A DNA stretch of 64,000 nt, from NCBI GenBank assembly GCA_009780585.1, contig WQZS01000003.1, positions 1 to 64,000 of the forward strand, in the 5' to 3' direction. Every line of letters begins with the position of its first letter. The stretch's first letter is position 1. The stretch is from Defluviitaleaceae bacterium (lineage in GTDB: Bacteria > Bacillota > Clostridia > Lachnospirales > WQUN01). This document shows positions 48,530 through 56,997 of the stretch, in pieces. The position numbers and the translations under genes are program-made. The notes beneath the pieces are model-generated. The model did not search any database, was not told where the DNA came from, and saw nothing but the letters and a program-made list of their open reading frames with translations.

Positions 48530-49861
48530 ATGAAAAAATCATTCCTATTCTTTATCGCAACCCTCCTCCTCACCCTTACCGCTTGCGCGAACACTTCCGA
48601 CGAGCAACCACCCGCCGCAACGGACGTGCCGTACACGACACCCGCTCCTTCAAACGGGGACGAAGTTGTGACCCCGGATGAACCGGTGCCGGTTTTTGAC
48701 ATCCCTTACTTCCCCATGACCCCGGGCGTCGTGACCGATGATTTTAACTCTGTCACCGCCGCGGAGTGGGCGGCGGGCGTCCGCATGGGCTGGAATTTGG
48801 GCAATACGTTGGATTCGCACGGCGGGGCGGGGGGCTTCCATTGGCTGGGCGGCGGTTCGTACGCCAACACAAGCGTTAGCGAAATGGAACTGGCCTGGGT
48901 CGGTACGCTTACCACGCGCGAAACCATTCAAGCGGTCGCGGACGCCGGATTCGACGCGATCCGCATCCCCGTTACGTGGTTTAAGGCGCTCGACGATGAT
49001 TTTATCATCCGTGAGGACTGGATGGCGCGGGTGCAGGAAATCGTGGATTGGTCGCTGGACATCGGTTTAAAGGTGATGCTCAATTCCCACCACGACAATA
49101 TGATCTTTAGCCTTTTGGATGAAAACATACCGGAAAGCCAATATGTATTCGCGCGGGTGTGGCAGCAGATCGCGTACCGTTTCCGCGATTACGACGAACG
49201 TTTATTGTTTACGGCGCTTAACGAGCCGCGTACGTACGATACGCCCGCGGAATGGACGGGCGGCACCCCAGCGGAGCACAAAAATTTGAATATCCTCAAC
49301 CAATTGTTCGTGGATATCGTGCGCGCTTCGGGCGGAAACAACGCTTACCGTATATTATCGGTGCCCACCTACGCCGCCTCCACGGCCGCGCCCGCGCAAA
49401 GGGGTTTTGTGCTGCCGGCTGACAGCGTACCCGACAGGCTTGCCGTAGCCATGCACATCTATTCGCCGTGGGAATTCGCCCTGCGTACCGGCCCCACGGG
49501 TACGCGGGACACCTGGAACGCCGAAAGGGCGAACGACACAAACCCCATCACCAACCCGCTGACGATGGCGTACGACATGTTCGTGAGCCAAGGCGTCCCC
49601 GTCATCCTGGGCGAAATGGGCGCGCTCAACCGCGATAACGAGGAGTACCGCGCCGAATGGGCGTATTTCTTCGTTTCCTTCGCGCGTTCGTTGGGGATGC
49701 CTTCTTTTTGGTGGGACAACGGGCAAACCCAAGTCACCGCCGAAAACGCTTGGGGTGGCTGGGACGAAACCTTCGGCCTGCTGGACAGGCAAACGAATAC
49801 CATCGCGCATCCGCTGATCATGGACGCGTTGATGCGTGCAACCGTTACCGATTACCCGTAA
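48530..49861 (+). CDS. lipoprotein endo-beta-1,4-glucanase, glycoside hydrolase family 5
   Basis: A 443-residue cell-surface glycosidase. Signal peptide with lipobox LTAC (Cys about 19), Thr/Pro-rich spacer to about 60, then a GH5 barrel: MGWNLGNTLDSH, AVADAGFDAIRIPVTW, LNSHHDNM, acid/base Glu in FTALNEPRTY, HIYSPWEFA and nucleophile Glu in VILGEMGALNRD, ending PSFWWDNG. Cellulose, beta-glucan or related plant polysaccharides are the likely substrates. A bidirectional terminator follows. Confidence 0.93.
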   Translation: MKKSFLFFIATLLLTLTACANTSDEQPPAATDVPYTTPAPSNGDEVVTPDEPVPVFDIPYFPMTPGVVTDDFNSVTAAEWAAGVRMGWNLGNTLDSHGGAGGFHWLGGGSYANTSVSEMELAWVGTLTTRETIQAVADAGFDAIRIPVTWFKALDDDFIIREDWMARVQEIVDWSLDIGLKVMLNSHHDNMIFSLLDENIPESQYVFARVWQQIAYRFRDYDERLLFTALNEPRTYDTPAEWTGGTPAEHKNLNILNQLFVDIVRASGGNNAYRILSVPTYAASTAAPAQRGFVLPADSVPDRLAVAMHIYSPWEFALRTGPTGTRDTWNAERANDTNPITNPLTMAYDMFVSQGVPVILGEMGALNRDNEEYRAEWAYFFVSFARSLGMPSFWWDNGQTQVTAENAWGGWDETFGLLDRQTNTIAHPLIMDALMRATVTDYP

Positions 49862-49907
49862 TAAGGTAACCGCAAGCATACGATTGGTTGCAATAACCCA
49901 CAAAAAA

Positions 49908-49940
49908 ACCGTTGGCGTATTAACGCAAACGGTCTTTTTT
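49908..49940. terminator. bidirectional terminator between glucanase and tRNA-Ser
   Basis: ACCGTT.GCGT/ACGC.AACGGT stem with a 4-base loop and T-runs on both strands (TTTTTT on plus, TTTTTTT on minus), serving the two converging transcripts. Confidence 0.85.
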
Positions 49941-49947
49941 ATTGGAT

Positions 49948-50036
49948 CGGAGGTGAGGCGATTTGAACGCCTGCACCGGGTTCACCGGCCTATCGCTTTT
50001 CGAGAGCGACCCCTTCGGCCACTTGGGTACACCTCC
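49948..50036 (-). tRNA. tRNA-Ser (anticodon CGA)
   Basis: 89 bases folding as a class II tRNA: acceptor GGAGGTG/CACCTCC with discriminator G, D-loop AAGTGGCCGAAGGGG, anticodon stem TCGCT/AGCGA with loop CTCGAAA (anticodon CGA, reads UCG), variable arm GGCCGGTGAACCCGGTGC, T-arm GGCGTTCAAATCGCC. The 3' CCA is not encoded. Confidence 0.93.
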
Positions 50037-50050
50037 ACATCAAGCGGAGT

Positions 50051-50109
50051 GAAAATCGCAGGCACTTCTTGCGATTTTCGCGCAGCGGTTTTTCCGCGAA
50101 GCGGAAAAA
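50051..50109. repeat. two adjacent hairpins upstream of tRNA-Ser
   Basis: GAAAATCGCA/TGCGATTTTC (50051-50079) and TTTTTCCGC/GCGGAAAAA (50089-50109), both perfect. The second resembles the TTTTTCCG/CGGAAAAA stem at 3726. No T-run on the minus strand, so not a clear terminator for the gene at 50132. Confidence 0.6.
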
Positions 50110-50131
50110 TGAAAATCCACATTCTCTTATT

Positions 50132-52207
50132 TTACACCAACCTCAACAATCGCGCCACCGAAAACGGCATCCATATCTCCAATACTTCACCGCGCGCGGC
50201 GGTAACGGTAACGGTGGTGTGGGGGGTAATGTTGATCGGCCCGTTTTCGGCGGGTTGTCCGGCAGGGATTGTCGTATTTTCCTCCCTGCCTTCCCGTATG
50301 AAATAGCCCGCCCCTGTCGGGGAGCTGTTATTCGATAACCGGAACGCTGTACTCCTGTTATTGGCGATAACCAGCCGTTCGTTCGGGCGCAGCGTTATGC
50401 GGTGCAATACGGGATCGGGCGCAATCGCGGTACGGAAACTCTGCTGCCGCCATACGGCAGGGTAAGCAATATACATATCTTCGTCCATGGGCATCAGGGT
50501 TACGCGGCTTGAATAACGAAGCGTAATTAACATCGTGACGCTTGTGCCGTAATCCAATATATTGTTTCGGTTATCGGTGCGTACGAAATCATATTCCACC
50601 AACTTACCGTCGGCGGATTGGATCACCATCGTCCTGTTATAACGGTTGTCCACGTTATCGAAACGCAAAGTTTCCCCGGCTTTAATTATATGGCGGGTCA
50701 ACGCTTGCGCGGTTGTTTTTTCGATTGACAACCCTTCCTCCGTCCAAACCGTGGGGAAGTGTATGTTAATCGGCCCTTCCCCGTCCGAATGGGTGAGGTG
50801 GATACCGAACCCCGAAAGTAACACGATCGGCGTATCCGCATCCATACGGTTAAAGGACGCGATTTCCCCGTCCGGATCGGTCATGACAAATTCCATCATT
50901 GTATCGGCTTCCGCCATCGCCCACAAGAGCAAGTCATCATTGCCCTCGTTGGTGAAGATCAGGGACTCGCCCGCTTCCATTATATAATGCGAAAGGGTCG
51001 GAACGGTTGCATTAAGTGAAATCGCGTCGCTTTCGGGGAAGCGTACGATCAATGTTTGCGGGGCCCATTCGGGCGGATTGCCCGCCGTTACCGTTAATAC
51101 ACCGCCGGGCGGTATGCCGAACGTTCCCGCGCTATCTTGCACGCGGAAGGTAATCCCATCCTCGGTTTCAAGCGTCCAATCGTACACGATGGGGTAGCCG
51201 CTCGGGTCGCTCGCAAAGAACACGCCGTACGTCCGCAAGGGGTCGGAGTTGACGATGCGAAGCGATTCCCCGGGTTCCAACGAATGGTACGCGGGAGCGT
51301 CCGTACCCGCCCCGATTCGTATATCACGTAAAAGCGCGTACGGGAAAAATATTTCCGCATCCATATGGGGGGTAAGTGTCAGCGGCCTGTGGGGCTGGAG
51401 AGTGATCCGGTTGCCCGTTGCCTCGCCATGGTTTACGGCGAAACCCTGCCGGTCGCGCAGGATAAAATCATGGGAAAAGACCACCGCGTAAAACGGCTCC
51501 GCCATCATGGTTATATTCCGTTCGCTTGTATTGGTGAACAAATAAACCGTCCCTTCCCGTACCTCACGCGTATAAAGCGCGGGATGGGAAAGGCGGCGCG
51601 TCACTACCGTTCCGCCGTACCATATGGAGGGGAAGTAGATGACCAAGCCGTCCCCTTGCGCGGTTATTACCGCTTCTCCGTCCGCGGGCAGGTTAAACTG
51701 CGGGAAACGGACGTCCCTTTCCAGGAACGTGACCGTACCCGCCGAGCCGGTCACGACGATATCAAACGCGTCGGCCCGGTTGGTGCGTATGTGGTGGCCC
51801 GTGCGCCCGTTGTTTGTAATCCCAAGCGTTCTCCCCCCGGTGAACGCGATTTGGTGCAACGCTTCCCCCTCGGCTTCGGTAACCCTCAAGCGGGAGGAAT
51901 CGAACGTCACGGAAAGCGGCGCAAGGGGGGTGATCATCGTCGTGCCTTCCCCGTTCACCGATACGCGCCCAAAGGAAAAGCCGTAAACGGTTACGTTTCC
52001 GCGTCCGTCTACGGCTACATATTGGTAACGGCCCGTTCCCGCCGCGTTGATATGGGCGATTACGCGCCTGTCCTGCCCCGTAAAGGAATATACCCGCCCG
52101 GGTTGCAAGGTACGCGTAACATTTGCGGCCTGCACGGCAGCAGGGAAGGAAATGACCGCCCCCGCAACGCATACGAAAAATAAAATTAACATTCCTATCT
52201 TTTTCAT
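50132..52207 (-). CDS. secreted protein of about seven tandem beta-rich repeats
   Basis: A 691-residue exported protein from the ATG at 52207 (GGGTGG five bases upstream; the frame's 41 upstream codons lack a ribosome site). Signal peptide 1-28 ending VQAA. The rest is made of six or seven repeats of about 90-95 residues, each opening like LxPGESLxFxN (RTLQPGRVYSFTG, REVREGTVYLFTN, HSLEPGESLRIVN, YIMEAGESLIFTN, HIIKAGETLRFDN, ITLRPNERLVIAN) and closing with xVxFPxxW or IxFPxxx. No anchor or catalytic motif is visible. A surface or extracellular binding role is inferred. I do not recognise the repeat family. Confidence 0.75.
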   Translation of the reverse strand: MKKIGMLILFFVCVAGAVISFPAAVQAANVTRTLQPGRVYSFTGQDRRVIAHINAAGTGRYQYVAVDGRGNVTVYGFSFGRVSVNGEGTTMITPLAPLSVTFDSSRLRVTEAEGEALHQIAFTGGRTLGITNNGRTGHHIRTNRADAFDIVVTGSAGTVTFLERDVRFPQFNLPADGEAVITAQGDGLVIYFPSIWYGGTVVTRRLSHPALYTREVREGTVYLFTNTSERNITMMAEPFYAVVFSHDFILRDRQGFAVNHGEATGNRITLQPHRPLTLTPHMDAEIFFPYALLRDIRIGAGTDAPAYHSLEPGESLRIVNSDPLRTYGVFFASDPSGYPIVYDWTLETEDGITFRVQDSAGTFGIPPGGVLTVTAGNPPEWAPQTLIVRFPESDAISLNATVPTLSHYIMEAGESLIFTNEGNDDLLLWAMAEADTMMEFVMTDPDGEIASFNRMDADTPIVLLSGFGIHLTHSDGEGPINIHFPTVWTEEGLSIEKTTAQALTRHIIKAGETLRFDNVDNRYNRTMVIQSADGKLVEYDFVRTDNRNNILDYGTSVTMLITLRYSSRVTLMPMDEDMYIAYPAVWRQQSFRTAIAPDPVLHRITLRPNERLVIANNRSTAFRLSNNSSPTGAGYFIREGREENTTIPAGQPAENGPINITPHTTVTVTAARGEVLEIWMPFSVARLLRLV

Positions 52208-52263
52208 ATGATCCACCCGCTTCCGAATAACGCCGAAAGTTATATTACTGCGTTCCCGTAAGT

Positions 52264-53049
52264 TTAACACCCCATCGGCGTGCTTGTCGAGTGCGTCAGC
52301 CTTAACAACGCGTAAACAACGAACACGCAAACCATACTGAGCAATGTACCGATCAGATAATATTCTACCTGTTTACCCTTTTCGGTTTTATCCGATTCGT
52401 TGATGATTTCGGGGAATCTAATGACGGATTTTGCCGTTATAATAAAACCGATCGTACCAAGCGCATTGTTCAGTATTAAGAAAAAGACGATTAACCGTTC
52501 CAAATAACCGATCATCCTACCCGCGTGCGGCGTATCTTTTTCAACGACATCCCCAAAATTCCAAAGCTCATTGCTTTTTATCAAATACCCTACGGGACGC
52601 AGGATTATCATAACCCCTAATAACGTCCAATACGGGTTCGCGTTTAATGTTGCAACCCCGGGGAATGTTAAAGCGTTTAATTCGGTTATATACGGCCACA
52701 TGGTAACCTTGTCGTTAAATATAAACCACATTAATAGAATAACCGCAATATGTAAAATTTGGTCGATGATAAAAGGCTTCCACTTGATAAACCGTTTGAC
52801 GTTGTCCAATGCAATGTGCGATATGCTTATTGCAAAAAAGATTATTAATAATCTCCATGAAAACTGTATCACGGGGAACAACAACGCCGCTATAGCTAGC
52901 GCATAACACACACCATGCCATCCAAGCCATTTCCGGCGTTCAATTTTATTGCCGGATTGTTTCCCTTTTGACATATTATCCGTTTGAAGGTAGAAGTCGC
53001 CGATGATATGCCCCGACAGGAGCAATAGGAGTAATGGTTGGAAGGTCAT
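52264..53049 (-). CDS. DUF3307 membrane protein (SatE-like)
   Basis: A 261-residue membrane protein with about six helices. Its start, LLLLLLSGHIIGDFYLQTDN, then WLGWHGVCYAL and ISHIALDNVK, matches DUF3307, whose conserved His/Asp residues lie in H..GDF.LQ.D and H..LD. It overlaps the SatD-like gene by four bases (ATGA). SatD and DUF3307 proteins are commonly encoded as a pair of unknown role. Confidence 0.8.
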   Translation of the reverse strand: MTFQPLLLLLLSGHIIGDFYLQTDNMSKGKQSGNKIERRKWLGWHGVCYALAIAALLFPVIQFSWRLLIIFFAISISHIALDNVKRFIKWKPFIIDQILHIAVILLMWFIFNDKVTMWPYITELNALTFPGVATLNANPYWTLLGVMIILRPVGYLIKSNELWNFGDVVEKDTPHAGRMIGYLERLIVFFLILNNALGTIGFIITAKSVIRFPEIINESDKTEKGKQVEYYLIGTLLSMVCVFVVYALLRLTHSTSTPMGC

Positions 53050-54434
53050 GCAAACACCTCCTGGTGTGATGAGATATGGGATATCTCGCTTTGAGCGATT
53101 TTAATATATTCGTGTTTAACCGGCAGGTTTTCTTCGAATAACTTAAGTGCCTTTTTTTTGTTTTTGACCGCTTCTAAATAATTTTTCATGTAATAATCAG
53201 AATTTGCTATGTTATTTAACTCTACCGCATAATTAACGGGGTCATTTTCTTCATTAAAAAAAGACAATGCTTTATAATGAAAATCCCTTGCGGCTTCATG
53301 TTCATTTGAATAACTATGCGATATGGCAAGGATATTATACAATTCGCCGACATAAGGATGGTCGTCTTCCACGACATTACGCGCAATTTCCAAAGCTTCC
53401 TTGCTATACTTTTTTGCATCTTCATAACTTCCTATCACCCAACAAAGCCTCGCTTTTTCGTTTAATGTATGAGCATATTGAAGACGAGCCTTAGGCATCG
53501 GTTCTTGGATACGCAGCGACTCAACAATAATTTTTTCTGCTTTTTCGTATTGCTCCACTCTTGTATATATTTCCGCAAGTAAATTATATAAGGCGATATA
53601 TTGTTCATCATTTGTATCCGTATTTTGCTTTGCCATATCAAGGGCCTTTTCAGCGGGTTTTAACGCCCCGTCAAAATCGTGCCGTTCGACCATACGTTGC
53701 GCTACATTAAAATAAGGAACATGGCTTTTATCGATGACGGGTTTCCCTTCCACGATATATTCGTCCATTTTGGCGAGGTATTCGGTTAATCCGTCCCATG
53801 CCATCCGATAGGCTTCGTAGTTCGCTGCCTTTAGCTGCTTGTTTACGACTGATGCCGTGGTTCCCATCTTACGGGCAACGGCTTTTTGGAAGTTGTTTTG
53901 GTTTTCCATCGCCCATACGGTTTCACGCTGTTTATCCGTCCAGCCTTCGGTAAGGGCGGTGAGCAACGCCATTTGCCCGTCCACAAGCGATTGGGCCAAA
54001 TTTCCGATGTCGAAATGGACCTGCAACCAATGCGGGCTTTTCTTCGCCTTGATTTCCGCCAACCTGTCCAGCGCGAGGTGGAACGCCGGCCCGTCTGTTT
54101 TATTGCGGTTACCGTCTGTCACCGACAGTTCCCCCAGCACGACGCTGATGCGCACGGTGGTATTATCCACGGAATAAAAGGCTTTAATGATGTCTTGCAC
54201 GATTTGAGGCGCGTAGGACTGTGTAAGCATGACCCCCTCAAAGGCATCGCCGCGCACCATGCCGAAGTCCGCCATTAATGAACCGATATACTTGGTATTG
54301 ATACGGTTAAAGGCGGCTTGCGCCGCGTGTGTGGCTTTTTTCCTTGTATCATCGTTCAGTTCACGGGAATTGATAATGTCACCCATAATGACGCAGTACA
54401 TGGTTTTATTCCTTTGGGTGGCTGATTTCCGCAT
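53046..54434 (-). CDS. SatD-family protein fused to a TPR domain
   Basis: A 462-residue protein starting at the ATG at 54434 (AAAGGCGG seven bases upstream). Residues about 13-205 match SatD (MYCVIMGDIINSRELNDDTR, GDAFEGVML, ISVVLGELSV, ALTEGWTDKQRETVWAM, VARKMGTTASVVNKQLKAAN). Residues about 230-455 are TPR repeats (AEKALDMAKQNTDTNDEQYI, YEKAEKIIVESLRIQE, YEDAKKYSKEALEIARNVVE). Usual SatD lacks the TPR half. The TPRs suggest a partner or peptide-binding input. It is coupled to the DUF3307 gene. Confidence 0.82.
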   Translation of the reverse strand: MRKSATQRNKTMYCVIMGDIINSRELNDDTRKKATHAAQAAFNRINTKYIGSLMADFGMVRGDAFEGVMLTQSYAPQIVQDIIKAFYSVDNTTVRISVVLGELSVTDGNRNKTDGPAFHLALDRLAEIKAKKSPHWLQVHFDIGNLAQSLVDGQMALLTALTEGWTDKQRETVWAMENQNNFQKAVARKMGTTASVVNKQLKAANYEAYRMAWDGLTEYLAKMDEYIVEGKPVIDKSHVPYFNVAQRMVERHDFDGALKPAEKALDMAKQNTDTNDEQYIALYNLLAEIYTRVEQYEKAEKIIVESLRIQEPMPKARLQYAHTLNEKARLCWVIGSYEDAKKYSKEALEIARNVVEDDHPYVGELYNILAISHSYSNEHEAARDFHYKALSFFNEENDPVNYAVELNNIANSDYYMKNYLEAVKNKKKALKLFEENLPVKHEYIKIAQSEISHISSHQEVFA

Positions 54435-54624
54435 GGGATCGCCGCCTTTCATAGAATATACCTTTTTTGGTAATTTGACAAGCAATTAGCCAAAATCGGT
54501 GTACAAGCATCTAATTAGCCTTTTTACGTATTTTATGAATCAGCTAAAGATGCCTTATCCTATGTAGGATTCCCAATAACGGTGTTTATCATGATTCAAA
54601 GTTCATTTATAAAAGCGGCGAACA

Positions 54625-54669
54625 CAAAAATCCGAACCCCGCCGATTTTAACCTCGGTATGGTTCGGAT
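54625..54669 (-). terminator. terminator of tRNA-Leu
   Basis: ATCCGAACC/GGTTCGGAT with an inner 22-base loop, followed on the minus strand by TTTTTGTG, directly after the tRNA 3' end. Confidence 0.85.
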
Positions 54670-54676
54670 TCTTATT

Positions 54677-54756
54677 TGCCCTTGACAGGAGTTGAACCTG
54701 CACGGTCTCCCATCGGATCCTAAGTCCGACGCGTCTGCCAATTCCGCCACAAGGGC
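54677..54756 (-). tRNA. tRNA-Leu (anticodon TAG)
   Basis: 80 bases: acceptor GCCCTTG/CAAGGGC with discriminator A, D-loop TGGCGGAATTGGCAGACGC, anticodon stem TCGGA/TCCGA with loop CTTAGGA (anticodon TAG), short variable arm TGGGAGACCGTG, T-arm AGGTTCAACTCCTGT. CCA not encoded. Confidence 0.93.
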
Positions 54757-54900
54757 ATTTCGCCAAAATGATTGTATTACAGGGGTTTTGCCGTGTCAAA
54801 TGTATTGCGTCCCTTGCACTACCTGACAACAGTAAGCATTTTATGACATGACGTTCTTACGGCGGACCTGTATAGTAATGCCGGAAAGGGGGCGCAACCC

Positions 54901-56325
54901 GTGAACTGGATCCAAAGTTTGGGCAAGGCCATACACCATATCGAAAACAACCTCACCAACGAAATGGATATCGAAAACGTTTCGAAAGTGGTGTATGCCT
55001 CCCACTCAAACTTCCAGCGTATATTCAACTTGGTTACGGGGATGACGATCGGCGACTATATCCGGAATAGGCGCTTGAGTTTGGCCGGGGAGGATTTGCT
55101 TCACCCAAAAAACAGGATCATCGACGTTGCCATGAAATACCAATACGATACGCAGGAAGGGTTTTCAAAGGCCTTTACCCGGTTCCACGGGATCACCCCT
55201 TCAAGCGTGCGGAAGCAAAAACATTCGCTGAAAACCTTCCGTCCGCTGACCATCAACTTAATCATTCAAGGAGGATTTGATATGTCACGCAAATTGATCG
55301 ACCATTTACCCATACACCAATTGCAATATCCGTGGCAAGGGGAAAATTACGTTTTTAACGGCTGCATGAAGTTCCTGATGGAATGTATAGGCGAGGATGT
55401 CCGATATGATTATTGGTTTTTCTCCACCGTTTCGGGCGACAGCTTCGTGCAGGTGTACGCCGCGGATAGGGAAAAATCATATGCATGTTTTTCCGACGCA
55501 AAATTCGATTACGCGTTGATTAAACGGGTATTCGATGCCGTCGGATACGGATTCACCTTTATGGGTGCGGAGGAATGGCGCAGGGACAAGGAAAAATGTA
55601 AGGCCAAAATCATCGAATATATCAACAGGGGTATCCCTGTCATCGGCAAAGGATTTAATTGGACGCTGGAAAACGGCGATGTGTTGCCGACCGATGAAAT
55701 ATCCTGCGTTATCGGATACGAAAACGACGGCGATTGTTTTTACCGCCTGCCCGAAGAAGCCACGGACTTAATCCCTTTTACGCTGGACGATGATTTGCCT
55801 TACACGTTCGTGTTCATCGAAGGGAAAAAGGATGCGCCGCCGATTGCGGATGTATACCGTAAAGCGTTGATGGTCGCACCCGGTTTGATGCGGACGCCGC
55901 CCGACCCAAGCAAGGACGTATTTTTCGGCAACGAAGCGTTTGAGCAATGGGCAAGGACGATGGAAGGCGACTTTTACGATAAAATTGACTATGAGGCTAA
56001 TAACGGTATCAACGTGTGGCGGAGTTACGGTACGTACGTCACTATTTTCTCCACCAATATCTTCCACAAAAAAGACACCATCGACCGCGCCATACAAATG
56101 AACCCCGACTTAGCCGAAGCGGCGCCGTTGCTCGAACGGGCGCAAAAAGCGTTGGAAGCGTTGGAAAAACAATTAACCGAAGCAGGGGGTTACTTCGACG
56201 CAAACTATGAAATAGATTGCAAAGTGTTACAAAACGCCGAGAAACGAAAGGAAATCGCCCGTATATTGCGAAAATTCCCCGAAGTGTACACCGGGATATG
56301 CGGTATCATTGAACAGGCAGGGTAA
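54901..56325 (+). CDS. AraC-family helix-turn-helix fused to a C39-like (BtrH-type) domain
   Basis: A 474-residue protein from a GTG preceded by AAAGGGGG. Residues 1-115 are an AraC/XylS double helix-turn-helix (HHIENNLTNEMDIENVSKVV, then NFQRIFNLVTGMTIGDYIRN, KYQYDTQEGFSKAFTRFHGI). From about 130 on comes a papain-like/BtrH-type domain: YVFNGCMKFLMECIG with a Cys, GIPVIGKGFNWTLENGD, CVIGYENDGDCFYRL. A helical tail follows. The DNA-binding half at the N-terminus with a C39-like sensor domain is typical of clostridial regulators that probably sense a peptide or small molecule. No target operon is adjacent. Confidence 0.8.
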   Translation: MNWIQSLGKAIHHIENNLTNEMDIENVSKVVYASHSNFQRIFNLVTGMTIGDYIRNRRLSLAGEDLLHPKNRIIDVAMKYQYDTQEGFSKAFTRFHGITPSSVRKQKHSLKTFRPLTINLIIQGGFDMSRKLIDHLPIHQLQYPWQGENYVFNGCMKFLMECIGEDVRYDYWFFSTVSGDSFVQVYAADREKSYACFSDAKFDYALIKRVFDAVGYGFTFMGAEEWRRDKEKCKAKIIEYINRGIPVIGKGFNWTLENGDVLPTDEISCVIGYENDGDCFYRLPEEATDLIPFTLDDDLPYTFVFIEGKKDAPPIADVYRKALMVAPGLMRTPPDPSKDVFFGNEAFEQWARTMEGDFYDKIDYEANNGINVWRSYGTYVTIFSTNIFHKKDTIDRAIQMNPDLAEAAPLLERAQKALEALEKQLTEAGGYFDANYEIDCKVLQNAEKRKEIARILRKFPEVYTGICGIIEQAG

Positions 56326-56353
56326 GCCCGGTATCCCCGCCATACCCCATATC

Positions 56354-56386
56354 AAAAAGGCTGCCTTTCGCGAGGCAGCCTTTAAT
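56354..56386. terminator. terminator between convergent genes
   Basis: AAGGCTGCCT/AGGCAGCCTT with loop TTCGCG, A-run before and TTTAATT after, so it can serve both the AraC-fusion gene and the minus-strand gene at 56422. Confidence 0.85.
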
Positions 56387-56421
56387 TCAACGTCTTATCT
56401 TTTGCGAATCAAGCCGTTTGC

Positions 56422-56787
56422 CTACAGCGCGTTATGCGTGAAGCTGGCGATTTTGTCGAAGGGTATTTCCGTGACGCTGCCGAGCCAATTCCAGCCCCAG
56501 CGGCCGCGTCCCATACCGCGGCGTCCGCCGTCGCGGCATTCCCTGCCGCAGCGGTTTTCGAAGCGTCCGCCGTCATAATCATCATACCCGAACCCGCCGC
56601 AGCAAGCAGAGCCGATGGGGCACGACGGAGGCGCGCCGATGTCGGTGATTAATCGTACGGTGCAATCGCGGAAGCCCGCCAATACACCTGTAAAGCCGTT
56701 CCCTGACAAACCGCCGGACGTCGTGAAGACCGTAACGGTTTGACCGATATAACGCCTCATGCTTTCGATGAGAAAGTGTTCACCCAT
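56422..56787 (-). CDS. small hypothetical protein, spore-associated type
   Basis: A 121-residue protein: RRYIGQTVTVFTTSGGLSGN, then GFTGVLAGFRDCTVRLITDI, a Cys/Gly-rich middle (PSCPIGSACCGGFGYDDYDG), an Arg/Gly-rich stretch, and EIPFDKIASFTHNAL. The first half is an Sm/SH3-like fold seen in small clostridial proteins often next to sporulation genes. AAGGAGG lies 11 bases before the ATG. Function unknown. Confidence 0.7.
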   Translation of the reverse strand: MGEHFLIESMRRYIGQTVTVFTTSGGLSGNGFTGVLAGFRDCTVRLITDIGAPPSCPIGSACCGGFGYDDYDGGRFENRCGRECRDGGRRGMGRGRWGWNWLGSVTEIPFDKIASFTHNAL

Positions 56788-56997
56788 GATTCGTTAATCC
56801 TCCTTTTTGATTTATGGCACCGGGCGGTTGCGGCGGTAAGGCCGCCCCATACCCGATGCCTAATCTATTTTTAAGAATCCCTTTCGAGACCCTGGTACAT
56901 ACTATGTGCGCCCGCCCGTTTGTGTTACAAGCCTTGACTATATGGTATACTGCGCGGGACCGCGGCGACGCGGCGTTCCATCATATCGAGGTGACGT

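Noticed and set aside
49948..50036. tRNA-Ser and tRNA-Leu (54677) as island integration sites
   Set aside because: No duplicated tRNA 3' ends or integrase genes were found beside either.
50051..50109. Hairpins near tRNA-Ser as a further member of the variable-stem family
   Set aside because: A few bases (GTGCCTGCGA) recall the outer-loop motif, but they lie in a different structural position and the partner motif is missing.
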